A stretch of 64,000 bases of DNA, from NCBI GenBank assembly GCA_030620095.1, contig JAUTXW010003832.1, positions 434,001-498,000 on the forward strand, in the 5' to 3' direction. Under the pieces are notes generated by a model that was not told the DNA's origin, searched no databases, and saw only the letters and a list, made by a program, of their open reading frames with translations. This document shows, piece after piece, positions 1 to 11,281 of this stretch (position 1 is the stretch's first letter; each line of letters starts with the position of its first letter). The stretch is from Kuschelorhynchus macadamiae. Taxonomy: Eukaryota > Arthropoda > Insecta > Coleoptera > Curculionidae. A program made the translations under genes and the position numbers.

Positions 1-1151
1 GAGAAACGACAAAGGTTGTTATTCTACAAAAATCTCTGTTACAAGAAAAATTGGAGTAAGTACCTACCTTATGATTATTGTTAATAATTTCGACATGTTA
101 TAATAAATTGAAAGCGTACCTATTTTGTTTTTCTTTTTTAATATTTTATTTGAATGCAATAACGTGAAACATTTTATTTAAATGTTTTGGTTTTGTCTAG
201 ACCCATACCCACAAATCGAGAGCAAGATTCAAGTTGTTCAAATTGTAAATATGGAAATAGGAAACAGTAGTAATAAAGTGGAGGGTAGTTCGGCGGAGAG
301 CGTTAGTGGTGATGTAGAAATAGAGATGGAGGAAATTGCTAGTGATGATAACACCAGTACGAGTAGTAGTAGCAGTAGTGCCGATCCTGGTGAGGGTATA
401 TTCTGTATATTGAAATAGAATATTTTATTATGTAGAATAATTTTGGTTGGTGGTAATACCTGTTTTTCGAAATTCATAGGAGTCAAAGTTTAGTTGTTTA
501 ACTAATTTGGAGGATAATGATGAAAATCGAAAAAGTCTTATGGATCTACAAATATTTTATAATAAAGATATGAGAACAGCTATAGTCGATGAATATAAAC
601 ATTTTTCTGCCCTAATTAGTGAAGTAAAGGAAGAGCAAGCCATAACATACCAAGAATATCTGTCTTTCTTAATTTCCAATAATTTAGAATCATCATACCC
701 ATCTTTGTCTAACCTTTTTAGAATTTTTTTTACAATAGCCGCTAATAGCGCTGGTGCTGAACTCTCTTTTAGTAGACTTGCGAAGATCGATAACTATCAA
801 AGATGTACCAGCAGTCAAACCTGAACAAGTAACTTGGCATTATTAAGCATTGAAGCCGAGAAGGCAAGTCCGTAAAAACGAGACGTTTGGCGCCATAATT
901 TTTAGTTTTCACACGTAGGATTTGTATTACGTATATGTATTAATTATTTTTTTGATATTCGTATATTTATTATGTATGGGATTCCTAATATATTTTACGA
1001 TTTGTTATCTTGTGACACACTACGATGTCACATGGCCCCTAAATACTACCGTGGGTACCCATCTTGAAGGATGGAATATATAGCTGATTAATCGGGTCAA
1101 TGCCGCTCTTAATTTCGCTTGCCCCCCCCCTAGACCCACGGCACGCCACTG
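1..1151 (+). mobile_element. hAT element, 3' part, entering from the left edge
   Basis: The coding remnants at 182-880 are followed by about 270 bp of non-coding sequence ending in CACGCCACTG at 1142-1151. That is a typical hAT right terminus (inverted, CAGTGGCGTG). No left terminus lies in the window, so the left boundary is unknown and the 8-bp target duplication cannot be checked. The orientation fits the plus-strand transposase fragment. Inference rests on the terminus plus the coding similarity. Confidence 0.5.
182..880 (+). pseudogene. hAT transposase relic (ZMYM1-like type)
   Basis: Two open segments remain. The first, 251-417, starts MEIGNSSNK and is a Ser/Glu-rich acidic leader of the kind found at the N-terminus of ZMYM1-like hAT proteins; it reaches a possible splice donor near 390. 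The second, 507-824, reads through the hAT C-terminal dimerisation region: YPSLSNLFRIFFTIAANSAG, then ELSFSRLAKIDNYQR. A frame change follows near 825, after which LALLSIEAEK resumes the conserved tail. The central DDE region is absent, so this is an internally deleted, inactive copy. The family call rests on the pattern A-E-x-SFS...NY-RS/C...L..LSIE known for hAT transposases. Confidence 0.6.
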
Positions 1152-1289
1152 AATATTTGTTGCAAAACCATGCTTTTATATTATCAACAAAGAAATAAGG
1201 AATATACATATACAAAAAACATGATTTTGGTAATAGATACTTAAAATTAAAGAGTGGTAAAATAAAAGAATTTAAGTTGAAGATAATAT

Positions 1290-1960
1290 AAAATACTGCA
1301 CGGAAGAAAATTTTTCTAGATTTTTTCAAGGTAAATTCATCTATTGTAGCTGACATGTCTAAATTTTCGGAAATTTCGCTTTCTATTGATATGATAGCTA
1401 AATTTGTCGAACTCTTTCTCCAGACGCAACTGAAACCGGCATCGTTAAAAAAATTCTCTATGCTAAAGCAAAATTTGGAAAACATGAAATTAGGTCATTT
1501 TTTATAATATCGTTTAATATCGCAAATGAAGACATTTGTGTGCAAAATGTTTCTCTGAATAATATTAATTCATTAAATAATAAGATGCCATCTAAATCTC
1601 TAAGAGTTTCGCCGTTTTCATAGGTCTGTAATTTTAAATCCAAATCCATATATGCTTTTCTAAGAGCGTCATCAGGTATTTTATAGAAATTGTATAAAAA
1701 GCTAATTAACATGCTGCATTCCTTTAACAAGTTAAATGTTTCATCTACAGAACTTAGTGCCTGATCAAGAAGGGGTAGATAAAAATTTGTTTTAAGTTGT
1801 TTCTCATCTCATCGCTTGTTTCATATTCAAAATATCGCTTCCTAATTCCGGGAAATTCGGGTTGAATCTTTAATTTCTTAGCAATTGAAATAGCCGATTA
1901 AATAAACTGTTGAAAACTTTCATCAGTTCTTTTTAAAGTAAGATAGTTTTGTAAGTTCTC
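1290..1960 (-). pseudogene. hAT transposase relic, second copy
   Basis: Minus-strand fragments carry the hAT C-terminal third in order. Near 1850-1740 is the region before the dimerisation domain; 1730-1460 contains LLKECSMLISFLYNFYKIPD and ends IISCFPN-like; 1470-1300 contains STNLAIISIESEISENLD followed by DEFTLKKSRKI, the characteristic LSIE...D..I..FA.KK.RRI tail. The core dimerisation motif between 'CFPN' and 'NLAIISIE' is missing, and several stops and frame changes occur, so it is dead. It is oriented opposite to the neighbouring hAT relic at 182-880, so the two are separate insertions. Confidence 0.6.
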
Positions 1961-2119
1961 CAACGCGGTGAATCATACGTATCGTAAAACCTACTATTGT
2001 ATAAAAAAGGCCAGATATTGCAGACAAGACAGTAATTTTAAGGGGATTAACTTAATACTTTTCTGGAGTTTTGCTGACTTTATTATTATAAGCTTTTTTA
2101 AAATCGCATGGTACACATT

Positions 2120-3065
2120 TTGATATCAGTCCACTAAGTAGTTTTTTAGGCTGAACTTTTAAATATTTTACCATCACGCCATTTTATTTCGCCCTGTTGG
2201 ATTCATATCAAAATTTTACCAGTTGATTTCTAAATAATACTCGATTTTTGTGCAAAATTTGAGATAAATTGGAAAAGTAATTTTTTAGTAATAATTTTTT
2301 TAACATTTCACTAGGCCGCCATTTTGTTTTGTCATATTGAATTTTTACCAAAATGTTACCTGGTCCAAAGTTTGAAGTCAATCTCATAAGTAGTTTTTAA
2401 GCTATGCCGTGAACTGACTGACAGAAAACAAATGGACAGACAGACCGGCGGAATTGATGAAACATATTTTTTGGCATCTAGAGACTCTAAAACGTGAAGA
2501 TGTGTGAAACCTGATAGGACGATTTTCTCACGATTACAAATTTCTTATTTAGCCGCCATTTTGTTCCGCCATCTTGAATTAGTATCACAGTTTTACTGGT
2601 GCACCTGTATATCATAATTATTTATGGCACACAATTTGAAATCAAACCCTTCAATAGTTTTTAGGTTGAATTTTTAAACATTTTACTTAGCCGCCATTTT
2701 ATTTCGCCATTTTGGATTCGTACCAAATTTTACCAGTTAATTCCTATATGTTACTTAACTTTTGTATAAAATATGAGATAAATTGGATAAGTAGTTTTTT
2801 TAGTAATAATTTTTTTAAAATTTCACTGGGCCGCCATATTGGATTTTTACCAAAATGTTACCAGGTTATCTCCATATGATCCTTAATTTTTGACTAAAAT
2901 TTGAAGTCAATCGAGTAAATAGTTTTTTAACTATGCCGTGAACAGACAGACCGACAGGCATGTTTTTCGGCATTTAGTGACCCTGAAACGTAAAGATGGG
3001 AAAAAATCTCGGAGGATGATTTTTTTACGATTACAATTCTTCACTTTTACGAGGGAAGTAATGAA
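2120..3065. repeat. Dispersed 'GCCGCCATTTTG' repeat, copy 1
   Basis: Non-coding repeat built of degenerate units that each contain GCCGCCATTTTGTTCCGCCA, then TTTTTACCAAAATGTTACC, an ATATGATCCTTAATTTTTG block and AAGTAGTTTTTTA. Unit anchors fall near 2177, 2306, 2547, 2685 and 2825; the last three are spaced 138-140 bp. Two units end in a distinct tail with tandem CAGACAGACC followed by a CGGCATYTAGnGACYCTRAAACG block. The same composite appears at 7,915-8,900 and 59,160-60,080. I cannot assign it to a named family. Confidence 0.65.
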
Positions 3066-4981
3066 AGCGGTGTTATCCGAGACCTCCAAACTGCGGGGTC
3101 AAAACTTATTGGGGGCCCGATGCTTAAACATCACCAACGTCATTATAGATCCGCCACTGAATATGTTCCCTATAAAGACGTAATGTAATATATTGCTAGT
3201 GCGGAAGTTGACCTTATCTTACATCTTAAAGTAAAATCTACCTAAAGTTTGTTACATGCTGATCTTAAAATTGATATGCTGGAGTTTCCATAGATAAACG
3301 AAATAAGGTCTTAAATCATTTTTAATGCCTTATTTTACTATATTTATTTTTACACTTTTCATTTTTGTAAATTACTATTCATCTTTACAACTGATAAAAG
3401 TTAATATAAGAAATATTCTTAATATGATAGTCAATATATCCACAATATTATTTTTGTAAATTATTTTCAACTTTGATTGACTTGTCATTTTATTAATTTT
3501 ACTAATTTATATAACTAATTCTATAACTTTGACGAAGCTTCCATAAAAATGTAAACCTTGTTTCTGTTGTTTATTAATTCATATTTATTAAGGAATCCAA
3601 TAAATAGTTTTGTTTTAAACATTAAGTCTACGTTTATGTTTGCGTAGGTACTATTTCTGGTTAAAGCTTTCCATCAGCATATTTTTGTGGTTTATCTTTT
3701 TGTGATATCGTTTGGTTTTTCCTTAATATGCAGACTTAAATGTTTCGTCTTTAGTTTGTAGAATATTAACTTCCACCAGATGTTTGAAATCTATAACTAA
3801 GTTTATTAAATCGTTTCAGAATTCTCTTCCAAACAATTATTGAAAGTTCACATTCCAAATTTCTAAATATCCGGTTTTTTTTATTCACATTTGTTGAAAT
3901 ATGAAATAAGCTTATATTACCGTCTAACCACTTCAAACTGCTCTCACAACTTCATAACGTGTACAAAACCTAATATTCCTTATAAGTAATACAAAAGATT
4001 GGAATATTGTTTTAAAGCATGCGATTGATTAGGAAGTGTGGTAAGGAAACACAGTACTAAGTACATATTTATAAAAAATTATAAATAAATAGACATATTG
4101 AAACTATAAAATTTGTATGTGACACTTATTTTTTTAAGAGCAAAAACTTTATATTTATTATAATTATGCTAAATTAAAAAAAAATTTTGGTAGACTCATA
4201 TTGCAACTATTCTATTTAAAATGTCATTGTGGACAGGGTAGATAACACTAAGTGTATACGAGCTCAAGTTATGTAAAACAAAAGAAAATGTTTACACTGA
4301 CCAAATCATAAAAACACAAAACATTCCAATTTTTAAAAAATAATATCTAGTAAACGTCACGTAGTTTAGAAAGCAGTTTTTCTCTCTTGTTCCAAATGTC
4401 GAAACAAAATTATTGTACCAGAGACTCTCATTCAATTTTCCCCCCTTACAATCGATAATAAAGCAACAGGACTCAAATTTATTGCAGGGGTTGGAACCTT
4501 TTTTTATTAGCTCGCGACCATCTAGATGCGATATAATTTATGAGATTGTCTGCAGGCGCTAGAGGGAGCCACCGCCCGACGGTTTTATATCTCGCGTCGT
4601 ATTTCATAATTGGTTTAAAAAGTGATAAAGTGTCTGACGCAATCATTTTAAATGGAACTACTTTTCCGAAAATGATTTTGTCGATATCGGTCTCTTAATC
4701 TAATGACATTTTATAGGTGAACGAACACTTTGCAATCTCTGATAAATCTTATTCAATTCGGAAGTTTAATCGATAGGAAATCCTTAATTTTTAATTTTTA
4801 ATGTTCACGTAATTTACGTGAAAAAAAAATAAAAAAGACGAGAAATGTCTCTGTTGGTCAAAGACTATACAAGGATGAAAGACTATACAAATATGTTAGA
4901 AATGGTGATTAAAAATCCACAATAAAAGAAATAATAATTATGCAATTTTAACTATATTTCAATGAAACAAACTAAACAAGT
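3066..4981. other. AT-rich stretch without recognised genes
   Basis: No credible coding segment seen. Position 3,166 (CCGCCACTGAATAT) resembles a hAT right terminus and shares the flank AATAT with the terminus at 1,151, so 3,060-3,166 may be another element end. A slightly GC-richer patch lies at 4,500-4,600. Otherwise poly-A/T-rich sequence. Confidence 0.4.
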
Positions 4982-5013
4982 GAGTAGCCTATATGCAAAA
5001 GCCGCTATATGCA
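4982..5013 (+). repeat. Left terminal inverted repeat of the Sola-like element
   Basis: Starts GAGTAGCCTATATGC and matches the reverse complement of 7,734-7,765 at 31 of 32 bases; the only mismatch is position 11 (T versus G). It is flanked on the outside by AAGT. Confidence 0.85.
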
Positions 5014-5410
5014 AAAGAAATAAAAATTAAGATAAATACGCAAATAGCAACCTTATGTCGTCCGCCATATGTCTGTCAATATTCTGAGCTGCAAAATACG
5101 CTAAAACCCCTTAAAATTTAGTCTCAAAAAATTACGACAGGTGCAAGACCAGCTATATGCAGCAATCGAACAGTTGCAAAGCCGGCTAAATTTTACAGGA
5201 TCTGCAAAGCCCGCCAAATGTAATTGGTTTAATATCATCTCAGTTAATATAGTTGCAAAAGCGGTTATATTATCTTTTGGCGGCATTTTTTTTATCACAT
5301 GGATATTTTTAGAGGTTAAGTGGTCAGATTTCGACAATAAATCACAGAAGTAACAGGGTGTGGTGTTTTATTGAACAATTTGAGTTTGTTTTAACCTATT
5401 ATTTTCTAAA

Positions 5411-7374
5411 ATGTCTTTAGAAGAAAGTGATAGTGAATATCCCATGGAGACTGAGCCCTCCATGTCAAGAAAAAGGCAAACTCGACCAGAAACGTGGAAG
5501 AGAAATGTTGCTAAGAGAACAAGGTAAGTGCCTTCTGTGCAAAGTACAGGAAAATGATCATTTTTATAACACATTTTCCTATTTATATCATAAAAATAAA
5601 ATAACTTTGTTTTTTTTTTTATTGCAGGCATATATCAAAAGGATTACCTAAAAAGCCCGAGTGTAAACATAAAGCTGGCATTTTCCATTGTACTGAATTA
5701 TCTATGCAAGACATTCGCAAAATTCACGAAAGGTATTACCAAAAGGCGGATTTACAATGGAAGCAAAATTACATTCTTCAACATGTGACTGTTAAGACTC
5801 CCAAAAGAAAAATTGTTCCCGAAGGTATCGACAGAAGGAGGAACGTGAGTACTAATTTTGTTCTGCCTAAACAACGAAATGGGCTTATTGAAAATGTAAG
5901 AGTTTGTAGAGCTGCTTTTTTGGCCATTTTGCAAGAAAAAAGAGATAGAGTCAATAGACTTTGTCAAAAATATTTGAACACTGGGGTTACGCCAAACGAA
6001 ACTCGGTGCGGAGATCGAAGATCTGTAAAATACCAACCAAAGCGCCAGTCAATTAAAGATTTTGTTAAAACATTTAGGCCGGTACAAAGCCACTATACAC
6101 GTGGGAAAAACTTAAAACGGCAGTACTTCCCCAGTGAATTAAATATTAAAAAAATGTGGTCAATGTACAACGAACAGCATCAGAACGATGACCTTTCTGT
6201 TCAATATGAATATTTTAGAACAGTATTTACAGAAAGCTTTAACATAAGTTTTGATAGTCCCTATATGGATAAATGCTCGACATGCTGTTGCTTTGAAAAT
6301 AAAATTTTATTAGAAAAGGATAAAGAAAAAAAGACAGCACTTAAACTTCATCAAAAAGTGCACAAAACTCGAGCAGATGCTTTTTATGTACAACTGCGAC
6401 TAGAAAAACCGGATTCCTTGACATTAAGCTATGACTGCCAAAAAAATTTAGCACTCCCCAAAGTCCCCAATCAAGCAGCTTATTACTCGCGGCAACTCTA
6501 TTTGTATAATTTTACAATCTGTCAGGGAATTTCAACATCATCACAAAACAAAGACAATACATTTAGCTATTTATGGACAGAAAATGAATACGCCAAAGGT
6601 TGTAATCAAATAGCTTCAGCTCTTCATCACAGGCTATGCAACTCAAATTTGGAAGGGGTATCACTTATAAGATTATTTTCCGATGGCTGTGGGGGCCAAA
6701 ATAAAAATAAAGGAATGTTAGGAATGTTGTCTCACTGGCTGCTTTTTGAAGCTCCTGGAAATGTCCAAAAAATTGTAATATATTTCCCTATTGTCGGACA
6801 TTCCTTTATAGCCCCAGACCGAGTGTTTGGTAAATTAGAAAGAGCGTTAAAAAAGAAAAGTGTTATTGAAGCACCCGACGATTATATCAATATCATAAAA
6901 GAATACTCAATAGCCATACCTTTGGGAGAAGGGTTTTCTGTTAAAAACTGGAAAGCGTATTCAGATGGTATTCCTAAACAACCAGGGCAATGGCATTTTC
7001 AATTCCAGAAGAGCAAGAAGATCATCATTACGCGAAGCCATAACAAAACTATAGCGTTAGTTGAAGAAGGTCCATTTTACAACACCGATGCAAATCAGCC
7101 GAAAAGTCTATGTAAAAAAGGCAAAAACTTCCAAAAAAATGGCCACATTGAAATTATCGAAAAAGGCAATGAAGTAAAACAAGCTAAACTGAATGATGTA
7201 AAAAAATTGTTAATACTTCACTTTGGTGAAACTTGGTGTGAGAATGCCAAACTCCGGTATTTCAAAGATGTTTTAAAAGAACGGGATGGTATAAGCACAA
7301 CAGAGAACGATAATGATAGTGAAGTTTGTAGTGACTTCGAAATTCCAGAAGACGAGGAACTCGAATTTGCGTAA
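5411..7374 (+). CDS. Sola-like transposase, two exons, intact
   Basis: Exon 1 is 5,411-5,523 and exon 2 is 5,628-7,374, separated by a 104-nt intron with an AG/GTAAGT donor and a pyrimidine-rich TTGCAG acceptor. The join restores codon 38 and keeps frame, giving 619 residues without internal stops. Exon 1 is acidic then basic (MSLEESDSEYPMETEPS, then RKRQTRPETWKRN). A Cys/His cluster (C-x2-C-C-C ... H-x3-H, about residues 254-283) may bind zinc. Candidate catalytic acids sit in LSYDCQKNLALP (D307), LFSDGCGGQNKN (D390) and VGHSFIAPDRVFGKLE (D435 or E442). The C-terminus is strongly acidic. An AATAAA signal follows at about 7,455. The function is inferred to be cut-and-paste transposition. The Sola assignment is by motif and target-site features, not by a search; the DDE identity is surer than the superfamily name. 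Confidence 0.75.
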
Positions 7375-7733
7375 TTTTTTTAATGTTGTTTTTCGTTTAT
7401 GTATCTATTTAAGGATTTTCTTATTATTAATACATTTTTGCATTGTATAAATTAAATAAAATACTTACCAGATATTTTTTTGGAATTTTATTGTTTTAAA
7501 ACCTCGTTAGTTTTAATATGCAAAACCCGCTAAATAGCAAATACGCTTGCAATACACGCTATGTGACTGAAAGAAATGTTCAAAAACCAAATGTTCCATA
7601 AAAGAAAATTAAATTAAGGACAAACATTATCTTTTTCAAATTTGTTTATATTTTTGACAAAATAAAACAATACTCTAAAATGTATATAGGATTTGTACCA
7701 TGTTTTTCTTGAATATCTCAAAATGACTTATAG

Positions 7734-7765
7734 TGCATATAGCGGCTTTTGCATCTAGGCTACTC
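7734..7765 (-). repeat. Right terminal inverted repeat of the Sola-like element
   Basis: Reads TGCATATAGCGGCTTTTGC then ATCTAGGCTACTC on the plus strand, followed directly by the AAGT duplication at 7,766-7,769. Confidence 0.85.
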
Positions 7766-7914
7766 AAGTGTAAAAAAATCGGTAAATTTTGTTTACCCAG
7801 AACTTTCCTCATTATGAATATTTCCTTTTATTAGGAATAATGAAGTGTGAACCAATTTAGTTCAGTACATAGTTATTTAGGAACACATATATACTGTCTT
7901 TGCAAATAATTTTA

Positions 7915-8900
7915 TTGGACGCCATTTGGTTTCAATATATCGGCTCCCTACTAATAGTTTACCAGTTTTTACCTATTTCTGTTACGTCTTGTTCATTCGC
8001 ACCAGTTTATCCGTATATCATTTATTTTTTCTCCGAAGTTTAGAGTCAATTGAATAAGAAGATTTTTTTTAACGTGTTATTTGTCCGCTATTTTATTCCG
8101 CTATCTTCAATTCGTTACACAACTTTTCTCTATATCACATCTACTGCTTGCACGAAATTAGAAATTAATATAATAAGTAGTTTTTTTCAGAGTGGTTTTT
8201 TAAATATTTATTAGACCGCCATTTTGTTTTGCTATCTTGTATTCATACCAAAATGTTACTAGTTCATTCTTATATAATACTTGATTTTTTTTGCAAAATT
8301 TGAGGTATATTGGATAATTAGTTTTCTTAGTAATAATTTTTTAACGTTCCACTAGGCCATCATCTTGTTCCTGCATATTAGATTTTTACATTAATATTAG
8401 CAGGTCATCCCCATATGAGCCTTAATTTTTGTCCAAAATTTGAAGTCAATCTGATTAGTGATAGACAAACTGACAGGTGGACCGACGGAATTGATAAAAC
8501 ATATTTTTTGACATCTAGGCACGCTAAAACGCGAAGTAAAATGTAAAACCTGTTAGGGTGATTTTTTGAGATTGCAAAAATTTTATTTGGCCGCCATTTT
8601 GTTCCGCCATCTTGAAGAAGTATCAAAGTTCATCTCTATACTACAATTAGTTATGGCACACAATTTGAAATCAGTTCATTAAGTGGTTTTTTCCTGCTAA
8701 AAGTTTAAATATTTTATTAAACCATCATTTTGTTCAGCCATATTGGATTCATATCAGAATTGAACCAGTTGGTTCCTACATAATACTTGATTTTTGTACA
8801 AAATTTGATATAAATTGGATAATTAGTTTTTTTAGTCATAATTTCTTTAACTTTTCACTAGGCCGCCATCTTGTTCCAGCATATTGGATTTTAAGCCTTT
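7915..8900. repeat. Dispersed 'GCCGCCATTTTG' repeat, copy 2
   Basis: Same composite repeat as at 2,120-3,065. Unit anchors lie near 8,086, 8,214, 8,353, 8,587, 8,720 and 8,860, mostly 130-140 bp apart, with the CAGACAGRYGGACCGACGG-type tail near 8,470-8,570. It lies 150 bp right of the Sola-like element. Copies 1 and 2 therefore flank that element, but the Sola ends and target duplication show independent insertion. Confidence 0.65.
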
Positions 8901-9081
8901 CAAGAAAGAACAGGACTCAATTTTTTACGGCCCAGTGCAACGATCTGCATAATGCCAAAAATCAGAAAATATCATCCAAGTAGGCTTCTTTCATTTTGCA
9001 AAATGTCAGTTGTCATAAATTATTTATTTGATTTTGTCGCCGCTCTAAAGTTGAGATATTGTTACCGCGCCTCTAAGAATC

Positions 9082-9480
9082 GTGATGGATGAATTGAAAG
9101 AACAAAGATATGCGATCAAATTTTGTGTTCGTCTTGGAAAATCAGCAACGGAAACTTTTTCGATAATTAATACTGGCTTTGGGGAATTATCTATAGCAAG
9201 ATCTGCTTGTTTTCGATGGCATAAAGAGTTTAGTAACGACAGGGAAAGTTGTGAGTTGCAAGGCGGTCCAGGCGCTCCTAATGTGGCACTAACTGAGGAA
9301 ACCATCAATACCGGAGCAATAATTATTCGCACAGATTCACGTCTGACTATTCCACAAATCTCAAATTTTCTTAAAATATCTGTTGTGTGAAGTGTTTTTA
9401 CTCTTCAAAAAGGCAGCAAAACTTTAAGACAGTCTTCCTCTATGCATAAAAAATATAATTTGTTAAAACCGTGCCTAATT
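9082..9480 (+). pseudogene. mariner transposase, N-terminal fragment
   Basis: The 102-codon open segment 9,082-9,390 reads as the mariner N-terminal helix-turn-helix region (HTH_48 type). It starts MDELKEQRYAIKFC, then LGKSATETFSII, FRWHKEFSNDRE, and DSRLTIPQISNFLKIS, which matches the conserved order EQR..IKFC..L.KSA.ET...W...F..GR...RLT...I. A TGA at 9,388-9,390 ends it, and only degenerate residue (LQKGSKTLRQSSS-like) follows. No DDD catalytic domain is present downstream. A full mariner protein is about 345 residues, so roughly the last two thirds is lost. Inactive relic. Confidence 0.8.
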
Positions 9481-9663
9481 CTTCCCAGCAAAGGCAAATG
9501 AGCCTATTCGCAAAAATGTAGTTTTGAGAAAATAGACGTTTTGTAATTTATGACTGCTAAATCAAATATATCAAAAATTTGGATTACGAAACTATTTCAT
9601 TTTATTTAAGCCTATTGGAGGAGCATTGTGAGAGACTTTCGAAAAACAAATACACAAACAAAA

Positions 9664-9953
9664 TCAAAAATCCTCATTTATAAGATCGGCGACGTTATTA
9701 TTTTCGGGTAGATTAATCCAAAATGGTCTTCTACATTCCACTATTTTTGAAACCAACCGGTTTACTATCGTTTTCTTTTTAGCACTGAGATTCCTCGGGG
9801 CATTTGGATGTGCGGCGGTAATACTAAAGTAGCAGATTTTTTTAATATACTGCCAAAGCAACTATATTCTTCATTTTCATAGTTAGTTTTTACGTACAAG
9901 CATTCTGACCCTTTTATAAACTCAATTGCAACAATGTCTTTAAAATACAGCAA
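9664..9953 (-). pseudogene. Unidentified coding relic, one frameshift
   Basis: Two overlapping minus-strand segments join into one plausible protein with a frame change near 9,840: first MLYFKDIVAIEFIKGSECL and a Tyr/Glu-rich stretch, then LWQYIKKICYFSITAAHPN, PRNLSAKKKTIVNRL and CRRPFWINLPENNNVADLI, ending in a stop at 9,664. Both frames share amino-acid composition typical of coding sequence. I do not recognise the family. A mobile-element protein tail is the likeliest explanation given the surroundings. Confidence 0.3.
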
Positions 9954-10205
9954 CTGGTCTAATGTCTAAATTGTTGACCTAAACTGAGGCAGAACAATCT
10001 AATATACAATAGATTCTACGAATATATAATTCTCTGTCTGTTTTGTTAACTTCCTAACTTCAAATCGCCCTGTCCTAGAAGTCCAGTTTTAATACCAAAA
10101 TATAGAGCTTTCTCTGCACAGTTATATAGGTGTGAAAACAAAAAATAGGCTCAGGATTCGATCGCGCTATACACATTCTCTAAAATATCAACTCTACATT
10201 ACTGC

Positions 10206-10577
10206 CTCGGTATCTAAAAACGCAGTATGTCGATCTTCAGGGATTCTGAGATTTTGATAGAGTCAGATTCTTCGAAACTAACATTTTGCATCTAATAATC
10301 CATTTCTTAAAAAAAGAGCAGTAAACTCATCGCATTAGTTAAACGTCCCCCATTACTACGAAAAACGCAGTAACTCTTTATTAATAATAAAAAACGCAGT
10401 AAAGTGCCAAATTCACTGAAATCTTTTAGTATACGTTCACAAAACATTATCATATCCTTACAAAAAAATGCAGTAAATTAACATCACTAGGCTAAAGAGC
10501 AGTATCTGTTCGATTATGCTGCATTTTATTATGTAGACGTGTACTATTACGTCACATTTTGCAAAAATAAAACGCAG
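10206..10577 (+). repeat. Array of AAAACGCAGTAA motifs
   Basis: At least seven copies of A(3-6)(C/T/G)GCAGTA(A/T) in the same orientation occur near 10,206, 10,312, 10,368, 10,389, 10,464, 10,490 and 10,566. Spacing is irregular (20-105 bp). Such arrays are typical of transposase-binding subterminal repeats of DNA transposons. About 80 bp after the last copy lies ATGGAGAATAGCAGAACG (10,657-10,674) followed by a perfect GTAAGT donor and a TATATACAG acceptor 53 nt on. The element itself is not identified. Confidence 0.45.
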
Positions 10578-10928
10578 TCTCCGTAATCAGGCATCGGTTC
10601 ATCGTAAGTAATAATCAGTGGTATTTATTAGTGAATTTTTGTGAGATTTGGAAGTGATGGAGAATAGCAGAACGGTAAGTATTGGAGCGCAAATTTAATA
10701 ATAAAGAGCAATCATATTTATATACAGGCTGTTACAAATTCAAAGCTCACGATTGGGATCTTGAAAACCATAAGTGATACGATTATGGTTAAATTAAAGC
10801 AAAGTTGGGCATTAGTGTGCCTAACAATATAATGTCGAGAAACTTTAGATTAGATTTTTGAAATAAATGTCACGTCATTGTAGCCATTTTTTCCCCACTA
10901 CTTACGTTATTAAATTTAAGAACCGACG

Positions 10929-10967
10929 CACAGTGCTTCGAGTAGTAGAGATTATTGGACAAAAATA
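10929..10967 (+). repeat. Transib left end, heptamer-23-nonamer like an RSS
   Basis: CACAGTG (10,929-10,935) is followed by a 23-nt spacer and ACAAAAATA (10,959-10,967). The heptamer is identical to the V(D)J recombination signal consensus and the nonamer differs from ACAAAAACC at its last two positions. Confidence 0.8.
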
Positions 10968-11281
10968 ATACCACTTACCTCTGGCGGTCATAATACAATT
11001 TCTGACAAAATTGTTATTTTTTTACTTAGGGGAAAACATTTTGCACATAATTTTCTAAGTTAATCACATACAGGGTGTCCAGAAAAACTTACAACTAAGA
11101 TTTGTAACATTGACATAGAGGGTCAAAAAGAAAAATGTGCGTTTATAAGCCATTGTAACTTGTTTTTATTATAAAACACAAAATTAAAATTTAACAAACA
11201 CTATTTAAACTACACTAACACTTAATTACTAAAATTTTTAAACATAAAATAAATAACAAACGTTAAACTCAGAGCTAATTA

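Larger units (their letters stand above)
4978..7769 (+). mobile_element. Sola-like DNA transposon, structurally complete
   Basis: The element proper spans 4,982-7,765 (2,784 bp). Termini are near-perfect inverted repeats: 4,982-5,013 against 7,734-7,765 agree at 31 of 32 positions, beginning GAGTAGCCTA and continuing ATGCAAAAGCCGCTATATGC. The 4-bp sequence AAGT is present on both sides (4,978-4,981 and 7,766-7,769) as a target-site duplication. Sola superfamily elements are known for 4-bp duplications and termini starting GRG, which fits, and the encoded protein is a DDE/D-type transposase. Subterminal copies of the GCAAARCCSGCTAAAT motif occur inside both ends. The coding unit is intact, so this may be a recently active copy. 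Confidence 0.75.
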
